In this document: piece after piece, positions 19,836-27,659 of the stretch
Layout: every line of letters begins with the position of its first letter
Numbering within the stretch: the first letter of the stretch is position 1
Assembly: GCA_002700385.1 (NCBI GenBank)
Contig: PADC01000002.1
Coordinates: 62,001-126,000 of the forward strand
From: Cycloclasticus sp.
GTDB lineage: Bacteria > Pseudomonadota > Gammaproteobacteria > Methylococcales > Cycloclasticaceae
Length of the DNA stretch: 64,000 nucleotides
Direction: 5' to 3'
The notes under the pieces: generated by a model
The model's database searches: none
What the model saw: only the letters and a program-made list of their open reading frames with translations
What the model was told of the DNA's origin: nothing
Position numbers and translations under genes: made by a program

Positions 19836-20138
19836 TTATTTGATTCCAGCATAATATGCAGCAAGGTTTGCTATATCTGCATCAGATAAGGCACTCACCA
19901 TCGCTTTCATTGAAGGATCTTTACGTTCTCCATCACGAAATGCTTTTATTTGTTTTACTAAATACTGCTCTTTTTGGCCAGCCAAATTGGGGTAGATACC
20001 CATTGGGCTTATTCCCGCTGCACCATGACACGCTGCACATTGTGCCGCTTTCACCTTACCTGCTGCCGCGTCACCTGCCCAGGCCTGGCTTACCGCAGAT
20101 AACATCAAAACCATTATCGCCCATGAGATCTTCTTCAT
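19836..20138 (-). CDS. Monohaem c-type cytochrome (c4 half-domain)
   Basis: Small periplasmic class I cytochrome c of about 100 residues. The signal peptide ends [11 protein letters not shown], the haem motif is CAACH at residues 34-38, and the probable Met ligand lies in DPSMKAM. It looks like half of the neighbouring cytochrome c4 (shared YPNLAGQ and [10 protein letters not shown] blocks), suggesting duplication. The ATG at 20138 has GGAGAAG 8 bases upstream; an upstream in-frame start at 20162 would add eight residues before the signal sequence and is unlikely. It is divergent from engB, as in Pseudomonas. Confidence 0.92.
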   Translation of the reverse strand: MKKISWAIMVLMLSAVSQAWAGDAAAGKVKAAQCAACHGAAGISPMGIYPNLAGQKEQYLVKQIKAFRDGERKDPSMKAMVSALSDADIANLAAYYAGIK

Positions 20139-20296
20139 TCTTGCTTCTCCAATATATTTCACTAAACGCTAAATTATTGAGTAATTTTACAATAAAACCG
20201 TATCAAGTTTAGTACTTTCTAGGTCAATTTTTTGATATATACCCTGAAATTACTCTCTCCGGTACAATAAGGCACCTTTACCAGCCACCCTTCTAC

Positions 20297-20920
20297 ATGA
20301 ACCCTTTCTATCACCGCGCCGAATACCTGCTTAATGCCCCAAACCTTAAAACGACGCCAGAAGGTATTGAATATGAAGTTGCCTTTGCGGGGCGTTCCAA
20401 CGCTGGCAAATCAAGCGCGATTAATACACTAACCCACCAAAAGAGCCTTGCCAGAACGAGTAAAACTCCAGGTCGAACTCAGGAACTTGTGTATTTTAAA
20501 CTTGATGATCAGCGTTGCTTAGTCGACCTACCCGGTTACGGCTACGCTAAAGTACCCCCTAACGTTCAGCAAAAATGGCAAATTGAACTTGAGCGCTATC
20601 TAGAAAAAAGAAGCGCACTAAACGGGCTGGTTTTACTTGTGGATATTCGCCGCTCCCTTGGCGAACACGATATGCAAATGATTGAATACGCCCGTCATTT
20701 ACAGCTGGATATGTATATCGCCCTAACAAAAGCGGACAAACTCAGTCGTAATGCCGCTAAAAATACGTTATTTGCTGTTCAAAAATTACTGAACGATTCA
20801 GCAACTAATACACAGGTAGAATTATTTTCTTCCTTAAAAAAAGAAGGCATTAAAGAGCTTCATCACTGGCTCGATGAACACCTTAATACAGCAGAAATAA
20901 CAAACAAAAAAAAGCCCTAG
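20297..20920 (+). CDS. engB: Ribosome biogenesis GTPase EngB (YihA/YsxC)
   Basis: Small TRAFAC GTPase of 207 residues required for large-subunit assembly. Visible G motifs are G1 GRSNAGKSS (residues 32-40), G2 Thr in KTPGRTQ, G3 DLPGYGYAKV (around 79-88) and G4 TKADK. The C-terminal tail is Lys/Asn-rich. Its stop codon lies within the inverted-repeat terminator used by the minus-strand sRNA described at 20906-21020. It is convergent with polA, the arrangement found across gammaproteobacteria. The ATG at 20297 lacks a strong ribosome binding site. Confidence 0.96.
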   Translation: MNPFYHRAEYLLNAPNLKTTPEGIEYEVAFAGRSNAGKSSAINTLTHQKSLARTSKTPGRTQELVYFKLDDQRCLVDLPGYGYAKVPPNVQQKWQIELERYLEKRSALNGLVLLVDIRRSLGEHDMQMIEYARHLQLDMYIALTKADKLSRNAAKNTLFAVQKLLNDSATNTQVELFSSLKKEGIKELHHWLDEHLNTAEITNKKKP

Positions 20921-20943
20921 CGCTATACAAAATAGCCTAGGGC
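20906..20943 (-). terminator. Intrinsic terminator of the engB-polA intergenic sRNA
   Basis: Reading on the minus strand, 12 paired bases form a stem (GCCCTAG and GCTAT with ATAGC and CTAGGGC; one bulged base at 20921). The loop is 5 bases and eight T residues follow (20913-20906). It is a far stronger terminator on - than on +, because no T run follows on +. It overlaps the last codons of engB. Confidence 0.9.
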
Positions 20944-21020
20944 CAAATCAAATCCGATTATTGCTAACCGAAAACTTGCTCAAGGGGAGGGGGATAATGA
21001 GCAAGCATATCTGTAAAGAT
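20906..21020 (-). ncRNA. Predicted ErsA/Spot 42-like small RNA
   Basis: A candidate sRNA of about 115 nt lies downstream of polA on the same strand and convergent with engB. This is the position of spf (Spot 42) in E. coli and ersA in Pseudomonas. Seen in the sequence: a sigma-E-like promoter (21027-21054); a start near 21020; a hairpin with a perfect 8-bp stem (20998-21005 with 20975-20982) and a 15-nt loop reading UUAUCCCCCUCCCCU on the RNA, a pyrimidine-rich anti-Shine-Dalgarno type of loop; an A/U-rich stretch; and an excellent terminator. ErsA is known to be transcribed by the envelope-stress sigma factor in Pseudomonas. Homology to ErsA or Spot 42 is inferred from position and architecture, not from alignment. 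Confidence 0.72.
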
Positions 21021-21026
21021 ACGATC

Positions 21027-21054
21027 AATAGACGCTATCTTTCAGAAAAAGTTC
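21027..21054 (-). promoter_or_regulatory. Sigma-E (RpoE/AlgU)-like promoter for the sRNA
   Basis: On the minus strand GAACTT (21054-21049), a 16-base spacer and TCTATT (21032-21027) match the extracytoplasmic stress sigma consensus (GAACTT-N16/17-TCtgA type). A perfect inverted repeat, AAAGATA-N14-TATCTTT (21015-21042), overlaps the -10 and the expected start and may be an operator. A TTGAAC box also exists here but is badly spaced for sigma-70. Confidence 0.6.
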
Positions 21055-21128
21055 AAACCCTTTCATTTTTTTTCATTGTCGGCTTAATTTCCCCCGGGTA
21101 GGGTCGTTAACAAATAAACCATGAACGA

Positions 21129-23846
21129 TTAATGCGCCTCATCCCAATTCGTCCCAGTGCCAACATCAACCTCTAACGGCACATCTAAAGTAGCTGCTTC
21201 GCTCATTTTTTGCTGAATGATGTTTGAAGCCTGATCTAGAAAAGCATTTTTAACTTCAAACACTAATTCATCATGCACTTGCATCACCATTCGCACAGGC
21301 GGTTTAGCCTGCTGCAGCCAATCATCAACGGACAACATCGCTAATTTGATAATGTCGGCTGCGGTACCTTGCATTGGCGCATTAATAGCCGTTCTTTCAG
21401 CGTATTGTCTTCGCTGCCCGTTCTTGGCATTGATATCGGGTAAATATAATCGCCGACCAAACAAGGTTTCAACATAACCCTGTTCATGCGCCAGCGCTCG
21501 CGTTTCATCCATATAGGTTTTTACGCCCGGATAACGTTCGAAATACAGATTGATATATCCTTGCGCGGCGCCTCGGTCGATATCAAGTTGCTTTGCCAAA
21601 CCAAAAGCGGACATGCCATAGATCAGCCCAAAATTAATCGCTTTGGCAGAACGCCGCTGGTGCGTTTCCACCTGATCAAGCGGCACACCAAAGACCTCGG
21701 CCGCTGTTGCTTTATGCACATCCAACCCATCTTTAAATGCTTTTAAAAGCCCCGCATCTTGTGATAAGTGCGCCATGATACGCAGCTCAATCTGTGAATA
21801 GTCAGCCGCTAATACTGTGTAACCCGGCTCAGCAATGAAAGCTTGACGTATTCGTCGCCCTTCCTCACTTCTTATAGGGATATTTTGCAAATTTGGGTCG
21901 GAAGAAGATAAACGCCCCGTGGCCGCAACCGCTTGGTGATACGAGGTATGTACTCGCCCTGTGACTGGGTTAATTTGCTTCGGCAGTTTATCCGTGTAGG
22001 TAGAACGCAATTTACTTAAACTGCGGTGCTCAAGAATTAATCTGGGTAATGGAAAATCAACCGCCAAATCTTGCAAAACAGTTTCTGCTGTTGAAGGTTG
22101 GCCTTTAGGCGTTTTCTTTAAAACAGGCAAACCCAGTTTGTCATACAAAATTTCTTGTATTTGCTTTGGCGAACCCAGATTAAAAGGCTGGCCTGCCACC
22201 TCATGCGCCTGCGCTTCCAGCGACTTGATGTTTAAGGCCAGTTCAGCGCTTTGTTCGCTCAGCATCTGCTCATCAACCAGCACCCCGGTTTGCTCCATTC
22301 TTGCCAAAACGGGGATTAACGGCATCTCTATCGTTTGATAGACTTTTTTCAACGCCTCTATTTTTTCCAGTTTAGAAAAAAGCTCATGATGTAGACGCAA
22401 TGTTATGTCAGCATCCTCTGCTGCATACGGCGCGGCTACATCAACAGACACCTGATCAAAGCCGATTTGTTTTGCCCCTTTGCCGGCCACATCCTCATAG
22501 TGAATTGTCTCTTGCCCTAAATATTTTTCAGCCAAGGCATCCATGTTGTGCCGAGTCGCTGTGCTGTTCAACACATAAGACTGCAACATCGTATCGTGAC
22601 AAATCCCTGCCATATGGATGTCATGATTAACCAAGACATTCGCGTCGTATTTAAGGTTTTGACCCACTTTATGGACATTGTCTGACTCCAATAAGGGCTT
22701 TAATTGATCTAACACCCACTGTCGAGACAGCTGCTTGGGCGCACCCGGATACGCATGGGCTAATGGCACATAGGCGGCATGGCCTGCTTCCACGGCAAAC
22801 GAAACGCCGACGATCAACGCTTTGGTGTAATCCAAATGGGTTGTTTCAGTATCAAAAGCAAATAACTCGGCTTTTTTCAGCCTGTCTAGCCATACATTAA
22901 AACTGCTTTCATCAAGAAGCGTCTCGACCTTTAATTTAACCTTCTCTGGTAAAACCTCATCACCCGCTTCCTCATCGGCATGTTGTTGCTTTTCGCCTCC
23001 TGTTAATTGTTTTAACCATGAATTAAATTCAAGATGGCTTACCAAACTATGCAGCGTGTCGGCATCGGCGTCTTTTCTTACTAAATCTGTGGGTGCCTGA
23101 TGTAGCGGGACATCACATTTAATCGTTACCAGCTTTTTTGAAAGAGGGATAGCATCAAGGTGGGCGCGCAAACTCTCACCGACTTTACCGTTCACTTCAT
23201 CTGCTCTGGCTATAATTTCATCCAGCGAACCAAATTGATTTAGCCACTTTGCTGCTGTCTTGGGCCCTACTTTCGGCACCCCCGGGATATTATCTGAGGC
23301 GTCGCCCATCAACGCTAAATAGTCAATAATTCTTTCAGGCGACACACCAAATTTTTCCTTCACGCCTTCTTCATCCAACTGCTGGTTATTCATCGTATTG
23401 ATCAACGAAATTTTATCGGTGACCAATTGCGCTATATCTTTATCACCGGTTGAAATCACCACATTTAGACCCTCAGCTTCGGCTTGTTTAGCTAATGTAC
23501 CAATCACATCGTCTGCCTCCACACCGGCCTCCATCACTAATGGCAAACCCATCGCCTTAATCAACGCATGCAATGGCTTTATTTGCTCCCTGAGCTCTTC
23601 CGGCATTGACGCCCTATTTGCCTTGTAGTCTGCATACATCTCGTTACGAAAGGTTTTCCCCGGCGCATCAAAGATGACACCGAAGTAGGCCTCTGGATAG
23701 GTTGACACCAACTTTTTCAGCATATTGGTTACACCTAAAATGGCGTTGGTATAGTCACCTTTAGAATTTGTTAATAATGGCAGCGCATGATATGCACGAA
23801 AAAGGTATGAAGAGCCGTCAACAAGCACCAGCGTTTTGTTAGCCAT
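21129..23846 (-). CDS. polA: DNA polymerase I
   Basis: Family A DNA polymerase of 905 residues with all three domains. The N-terminal 5'-3' exonuclease/flap nuclease spans residues 1-~300 (VDGSSYLFRAYHA, GVEADDVIGTLA, LMGDASDNIPGVPKVGPKTA). The 3'-5' exonuclease has an intact FDTETTHLDY motif near residue 332. The polymerase has motif A DYSQIELRIMAHLS (~682), motif B RRSAKAINFGLIYGMS (~737) and motif C VHDELVFEV (~858). It functions in Okazaki fragment maturation and excision repair. The length is near that of E. coli Pol I. The start ATG has a weak site (GATATT). The region downstream on the same strand encodes the predicted sRNA. Confidence 0.98.
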   Translation of the reverse strand: MANKTLVLVDGSSYLFRAYHALPLLTNSKGDYTNAILGVTNMLKKLVSTYPEAYFGVIFDAPGKTFRNEMYADYKANRASMPEELREQIKPLHALIKAMGLPLVMEAGVEADDVIGTLAKQAEAEGLNVVISTGDKDIAQLVTDKISLINTMNNQQLDEEGVKEKFGVSPERIIDYLALMGDASDNIPGVPKVGPKTAAKWLNQFGSLDEIIARADEVNGKVGESLRAHLDAIPLSKKLVTIKCDVPLHQAPTDLVRKDADADTLHSLVSHLEFNSWLKQLTGGEKQQHADEEAGDEVLPEKVKLKVETLLDESSFNVWLDRLKKAELFAFDTETTHLDYTKALIVGVSFAVEAGHAAYVPLAHAYPGAPKQLSRQWVLDQLKPLLESDNVHKVGQNLKYDANVLVNHDIHMAGICHDTMLQSYVLNSTATRHNMDALAEKYLGQETIHYEDVAGKGAKQIGFDQVSVDVAAPYAAEDADITLRLHHELFSKLEKIEALKKVYQTIEMPLIPVLARMEQTGVLVDEQMLSEQSAELALNIKSLEAQAHEVAGQPFNLGSPKQIQEILYDKLGLPVLKKTPKGQPSTAETVLQDLAVDFPLPRLILEHRSLSKLRSTYTDKLPKQINPVTGRVHTSYHQAVAATGRLSSSDPNLQNIPIRSEEGRRIRQAFIAEPGYTVLAADYSQIELRIMAHLSQDAGLLKAFKDGLDVHKATAAEVFGVPLDQVETHQRRSAKAINFGLIYGMSAFGLAKQLDIDRGAAQGYINLYFERYPGVKTYMDETRALAHEQGYVETLFGRRLYLPDINAKNGQRRQYAERTAINAPMQGTAADIIKLAMLSVDDWLQQAKPPVRMVMQVHDELVFEVKNAFLDQASNIIQQKMSEAATLDVPLEVDVGTGTNWDEAH

Positions 23847-23982
23847 GAATAATATCCAGTCGTTTTATTGTTTTAGAATTATACCTAAGGGGCATCAGTT
23901 TCACACAAACGATCTCGAGCGTATATTTTAGTTCTATACTGTCTCTATTGATGATCACGTGATACAAAAAAAGGGGACTCAG

Positions 23983-24660
23983 ATGGGCGACCAAAAACGT
24001 GAAGCCTGGAAAATATTTCAAATTATTGCAGAATTTGTCGATGGCTTCGAACAACTTTCACATGTCAGGCCGGCTGTCAGCGTTTATGGCTCGGCCCGGC
24101 TCAAAGAAGACCACCCGGATTACCAACGTGCCGAAGCGATTTCTCTGGCCTTATCCAAAGCCGGGTTTTCTGTCATCAGCGGTGGTGGCCCTGGCATTAT
24201 GGAGGCTGTCAATAAAGGGGCTTTTAACGGCCCATCTGCCAGTATTGGGCTCAACATCCAATTGCCTCATGAGCAACTGGCCAACCCGTATCAAGATGTT
24301 AGCCTGAACTTCAGGCATTTTTTTGCTCGTAAGGTGATGTTTGTTAAATACGCAACGGCTTATGTTGTCTTACCCGGTGGGTATGGAACATTAGACGAAT
24401 TAGCTGAGATCCTGACCCTGGTCCAAACAGGAAAAACTCGAAAAATACCCATCATCCTTATTAACAAAAACTTTTGGGCTGGCCTGATTGATTGGTTTAC
24501 AAACTCTTTATTGGCCGCCGGCACGCTCGCAAAGGAAGATCTGGACCTGTTTCAAATTTGTGAAACACCCGATGAAGTCCTCACGGCTATTTTTGATTTT
24601 TACGAACAACGCGGCTTTGAACCGTCTGCTGAAGAAGAGGAAATACTATTAGAGCTCTAA
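23983..24660 (+). CDS. LOG family Rossmann-fold protein (TIGR00730)
   Basis: Protein of about 225 residues of the lysine-decarboxylase-like/LOG family, many members of which are nucleoside 5'-monophosphate phosphoribohydrolases. The nucleotide-binding motif SGGGPGIMEAVNKGAF and the active-site motif PGGYGTLDEL are both intact. The ATG at 23983 has an AAGGGGA ribosome binding site 6-12 bases upstream. The GTG at 23959 would add eight residues without a good site. It is divergent from polA. The precise substrate (cytokinin-type or another nucleotide) cannot be told from sequence. Confidence 0.9.
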   Translation: MGDQKREAWKIFQIIAEFVDGFEQLSHVRPAVSVYGSARLKEDHPDYQRAEAISLALSKAGFSVISGGGPGIMEAVNKGAFNGPSASIGLNIQLPHEQLANPYQDVSLNFRHFFARKVMFVKYATAYVVLPGGYGTLDELAEILTLVQTGKTRKIPIILINKNFWAGLIDWFTNSLLAAGTLAKEDLDLFQICETPDEVLTAIFDFYEQRGFEPSAEEEEILLEL

Positions 24661-24742
24661 ATGGCGTCGTAACAAAGCGAAATTGTAAAAACTCGCTAGA
24701 TAATGTCATAATTGAGCAAACACTTTACCTCAAAGGAACACC

Positions 24743-25084
24743 ATGCGCCGGATCTTAGCCGTTTTTTTAGTCTCAACTCCACTATATACCTCATTTGCCT
24801 CGGCAGATGAAACACCACCGGCCGTTCTTCCTGAACCCCCTGAGCTACCCTCTCAGATCGTCAGCGGTGAAAATATGTCGCCGGATATTACGATCACCCG
24901 AAAAAAGAAAGAAACCATCACCGAATACAGCGTGAATGGTAATGTTTACATGGTAAAAATCTCACCTGAGAATGCGCCCGCGTATTACATGATAGACACT
25001 GATGGAGATGGAAACTTAGAAACCCAACGTTTCGAGCTGGAAAAAGGCATGAGGATCCCGCAATGGTTACTGTTTAGCTGGTAA
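24743..25084 (+). CDS. DUF2782 domain-containing periplasmic protein
   Basis: Small exported protein of 113 residues. A signal peptide ending SFASADE is followed by a Pro-rich linker (PPAVLPEPPELP). The DUF2782 core comes next, with IVSGENMSPDITITRKKKETITEYSVNG and a terminal YMIDTDGDGNLETQRF segment with acidic residues. The function is unknown. The same gene sits between polA and thrB in Pseudomonas, and the position here, directly before thrB (20 bp), is the same. The ATG is preceded by AAAGGAAC. Confidence 0.88.
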   Translation: MRRILAVFLVSTPLYTSFASADETPPAVLPEPPELPSQIVSGENMSPDITITRKKKETITEYSVNGNVYMVKISPENAPAYYMIDTDGDGNLETQRFELEKGMRIPQWLLFSW

Positions 25085-25104
25085 CCTAGGCATTTCTTTA
25101 AAGC

Positions 25105-26049
25105 ATGTCTGTTTACACGATCGTTGAGCGTGCTCAATTAGTCACCCACTTAAAAACTTACTCATTAGGCGAACTGCTGGATTTTCAAGGCATCAGTTCT
25201 GGTATTGAAAACACCAATTACTTTGTCACCACAACAGTTGGTGAGTACGTGCTCACACTTTTTGAAGAATTAAAGGCAGAAGAGCTTCCGTATTTTTTAA
25301 CCCTTATGGCGTTTGTTTCAGCCAACGGTGTCCCTAGCGCTCAACCCATTCGTAATAATGACGGCGCCTACTTAACCACCTTAAATGGCAAACCTGCGGC
25401 CCTGGTTGAAAAACTGGCTGGCCGTGACGTTGAATCGCCCAGCCCAAAGCAATGCGCTATCATCGGCCAAACCATGGCAAACCTGCACCGCACCAGTTTA
25501 AAACTCGATATCTATCGTGAAAACAGCCGAGGAGCCGTTTGGCGACAACAAGCGGCTGAATTGCTTTTACCCCTGGTGGACAACGATTCTGCCGAGCTGA
25601 TTAAGCGTGAACTGGCTTTTCAAGCAAGCTACAGCGACTTGAGCTTGCCCAAAAGCGTTATCCATGCTGATTTATTCAGGGATAATGCTTTATTTTCTGG
25701 CGATCAGTTATCCGGCATTATTGATTTTTATTATGCTTGTAACGATTATTTGACATACGACATAGCCGTGGCAGTGAATGACTGGTGCGTTACCGCTGAG
25801 GGTACTTTAGACGATAAACGATTTAATGCCTTTATTTCTGCTTATCAAGCAATAAGACCATTGACTGAACATGAAATTGTTCATTGGCCCATCGTGATAC
25901 GGGCCGCTGCGTTCCGCTTTTGGTTATCAAGGTTACGTGATGTGCATTTTCCTAAAGAAGGTGAAATGACCCACTTAAAAGACCCCAACGCCATGAAACG
26001 CATTTTAATGGCCCGCATTAACCACCCAGATAATTACGGCATCGTTTGA
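25105..26049 (+). CDS. thrB: Homoserine kinase (APH-fold, ThrB type II)
   Basis: Protein of 314 residues, homoserine kinase of the aminoglycoside-phosphotransferase fold used by Pseudomonas and many proteobacteria instead of the GHMP-type E. coli ThrB. It phosphorylates homoserine in threonine synthesis. Landmarks are GISSGIENTNYFVTT at the nucleotide-binding hairpin, the catalytic loop HADLFRDNALF (~residues 187-197; H-x-D-x4-N) and the Mg-binding IIDFYYA. The C-terminal KDPNAMKRIL helix is typical. Its 3' end overlaps the 3' end of the DUF3106 gene by 16 bp. Confidence 0.95.
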   Translation: MSVYTIVERAQLVTHLKTYSLGELLDFQGISSGIENTNYFVTTTVGEYVLTLFEELKAEELPYFLTLMAFVSANGVPSAQPIRNNDGAYLTTLNGKPAALVEKLAGRDVESPSPKQCAIIGQTMANLHRTSLKLDIYRENSRGAVWRQQAAELLLPLVDNDSAELIKRELAFQASYSDLSLPKSVIHADLFRDNALFSGDQLSGIIDFYYACNDYLTYDIAVAVNDWCVTAEGTLDDKRFNAFISAYQAIRPLTEHEIVHWPIVIRAAAFRFWLSRLRDVHFPKEGEMTHLKDPNAMKRILMARINHPDNYGIV

Positions 26050-26456
26050 TTTTCTCTCCATCGCTGCCGTAGTTCTTTCTTCCGCTCTGGAGGTAAATTT
26101 TTCAGCCATTGTGCTCGCTGACGCATTTTTTGTTTTTTTTCAGGTGGCAGTGACTGAAACTGACGAAAACGCTCTCGCAATTTATCTTTCTGCTCGGGCG
26201 TTAAATTTTGCCATTTTTTGAAACGTTTTTTCGCCCGCGCCTGCTGTTCAGCAGACATCCCAAGCCAACGGTCAGCGCCCTTCATGAGCTTTGCCTGCCT
26301 TTCTGCTGATAACGAAGGCCATTTGTCCGAAAAAGGCTGAAGCAATTTTTGTTGCTCGGATGACAAGCGACCCCAGTCCATTTTTTCACTCGATATAGCC
26401 ACGGGTTGGTACAACAAGACCAAAATCGCTATTAATATTAATGTGTTTAATTTCAT
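26034..26456 (-). CDS. DUF3106 domain-containing exported protein with ~21-residue repeats
   Basis: Small basic protein of 140 residues with a signal peptide (hydrophobic residues 5-20). The rest is made of about five helical units of ~21 residues, each with a W/F-x-x-L-[ST/P]-x-E-[QRK]-[QK] core: LSSEQQKLL, LSAERQAKL, MSAEQQARA, LTPEQKDKL, LPPEKKQKM and LPPERKKEL. This is DUF3106. The L-[TP]-x-E-Q pattern recalls periplasmic LTxxQ stress proteins such as CpxP, but homology is not shown. It is the last gene of a four-gene set headed by a sigma factor. Confidence 0.85.
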   Translation of the reverse strand: MKLNTLILIAILVLLYQPVAISSEKMDWGRLSSEQQKLLQPFSDKWPSLSAERQAKLMKGADRWLGMSAEQQARAKKRFKKWQNLTPEQKDKLRERFRQFQSLPPEKKQKMRQRAQWLKNLPPERKKELRQRWRENQTMP

Positions 26457-26459
26457 TTT

Positions 26460-26678
26460 TTACTCCCGCTCAAGGTCTTCTTCTCGATCATCACTTTTTG
26501 TATGCTGTTCAACTTTTTTTTCAACCAATTGTTCATCTGTCTGTAAGAGCGTGACTTCTCTATCATCTTCGGCAAGAAACTCTAAAAACTCAAGACTCGG
26601 TTGCTCCTCAGAAAAGCAATTAAATGACACCCCCATGCAGATGAGAATGACCACGGCATAGACAACAGAACACCTCAT
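26460..26678 (-). CDS. Small acidic exported protein of unknown function
   Basis: Predicted protein of 72 residues. The N-terminal signal-like segment (VVYAVVILICMGVSFNCFSEEQ) may be a signal peptide, or a lipoprotein signal with Cys20. The remainder is dominated by Glu and Asp with charged clusters (EFLAEDDREV, DDREEDLERE). It starts by a 4-bp overlap with the stop of the DUF3619 gene (26675-26678) and ends 3 bp before the start of the DUF3106 gene, so it fills the operon exactly. It was not recognised as any family. An acidic exported protein next to the very basic DUF3106 protein suggests that they may pair, which is inference. Confidence 0.65.
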   Translation of the reverse strand: MRCSVVYAVVILICMGVSFNCFSEEQPSLEFLEFLAEDDREVTLLQTDEQLVEKKVEQHTKSDDREEDLERE

Positions 26679-27013
26679 CCCGCTGCCTCAATTTCATCTA
26701 GCCAGGTTATAAAATCCAACTCTTCATAAAGCTCTATTTCATCGTCCGATAACACCAAATTTATATCGTCAACAGCCAGCAAATTACCTGCAGGCAACGG
26801 CGAATTTGGCTGCCAAATCATTACTAACAGGGCAACAAAGGCGGTCACCGCAAACCCTCCTAAGCCCCAGGAGAATCTGTCTTTTTCAACTTCAGACACC
26901 GAATCAATGGCTGAATAACGGGCTTGCCTTAATGAGCTGCTAACCTGAGCAGAGAGTTGTTTCGCCTGTTCATCCAACGCGTCTTTGGCTTTTTTTTCAA
27001 TTACGTCTGTCAT
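26675..27013 (-). CDS. DUF3619-like single-pass membrane protein
   Basis: Protein of about 112 residues. A cytoplasmic helical N-terminus (MTDVIEKKAKDALDEQAKQLSAQVSSSLRQARYSAI) precedes one membrane segment at ~55-75 (LGGFAVTAFVALLVMIW). An acidic C-terminus follows (DDEIELYEELDFITWLDE). The layout matches DUF3619-type proteins encoded right after ECF-like sigma factors. A cytoplasmic helix, one membrane span and a periplasmic tail also describe an anti-sigma factor. The start ATG at 27013 lies just after the sigma stop (27015), with the GGAGATC of the sigma gene's end as its ribosome binding site. The anti-sigma role is inference. Confidence 0.75.
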   Translation of the reverse strand: MTDVIEKKAKDALDEQAKQLSAQVSSSLRQARYSAIDSVSEVEKDRFSWGLGGFAVTAFVALLVMIWQPNSPLPAGNLLAVDDINLVLSDDEIELYEELDFITWLDEIEAAG

Positions 27014-27014
27014 C

Positions 27015-27545
27015 TTAATGATCTCCAAGCAATTCTCGTATACGAGAATTTGCACGATTCAAATGTGTTTTTACACTGCCGTCAGAACAACTCATCGCTT
27101 TTGCCGTTTCCTTCACGGTAAAACCCTCCCATACACGAAGCAAAAACGCTTGCTGTTGCCTCAAGGGTAACTGCTTAATCGCCTCTACCAACTCCCGACC
27201 TGTATTTTCTCCAGCCAACTGATGAAGCGGTTCGGCAGCTGGTTGAGCCGGCTGATTCTGCAGTTGGCTTTGATGCTCATCCGAATCAGCACCAAACCAG
27301 CCCCTCCACCGAGAACGCACCGCAGAACGTCGATACCAATCCCGAATTTGGTTTTGTAAAATTCGGTGAAAAAGTGCCGGCCATTGTGTCGTGGGGCTGT
27401 TTGCATATTTACTCACAAAAGCCAGCATCGTTTCCTGCACTATATCCAAGGCTTCTTCGGTTTGCTTCGTTGCAAATTCAGCATGACAAAAGGCTTTCCT
27501 TTCCACACCGGCTAAAAATTTATCGAGCTCATCTTTGTTATCCAA
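27015..27545 (-). CDS. ECF-like RNA polymerase sigma factor
   Basis: Sigma-70 family protein of 176 residues with region 2 (ALDIVQETMLAFVSKY...RILQNQIRDWYRR, residues ~32-75) and region 4 (LVEAIKQLPLRQQQAFLLRVWEGFTVKETAKAMSCSDGSVKTHLNRA, ~118-168). A Gln/Pro-rich linker separates them, and region 3 is absent, so it is an ECF-type factor. It heads the set sigma / DUF3619 / acidic protein / DUF3106. This association is known from other proteobacteria, but the regulon is uncharacterised as far as I know. It does not look like RpoE/AlgU. The immediate upstream gap to dctQ is 114 bp and holds both divergent promoters. Confidence 0.9.
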   Translation of the reverse strand: MDNKDELDKFLAGVERKAFCHAEFATKQTEEALDIVQETMLAFVSKYANSPTTQWPALFHRILQNQIRDWYRRSAVRSRWRGWFGADSDEHQSQLQNQPAQPAAEPLHQLAGENTGRELVEAIKQLPLRQQQAFLLRVWEGFTVKETAKAMSCSDGSVKTHLNRANSRIRELLGDH

Positions 27546-27659
27546 AAAAACCTCATCGCATCATCTTCTTCCGTTGTCATACACAATACTAACGCACAGG
27601 CCTGTATTCGGTTGACAACACGTTGTAATATATCGTCTCGCTTTTGAAACTCAACCCTT

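Noticed and set aside
20997-21101. 34-codon + strand frame with an excellent purine-rich ribosome-site-like sequence (AAGGGGAGG) between engB and polA
   Set aside because: The purine stretch is the loop of a perfect hairpin and is better explained as the C-rich loop of a minus-strand sRNA, which also has a promoter and terminator. The encoded peptide has no recognisable character.
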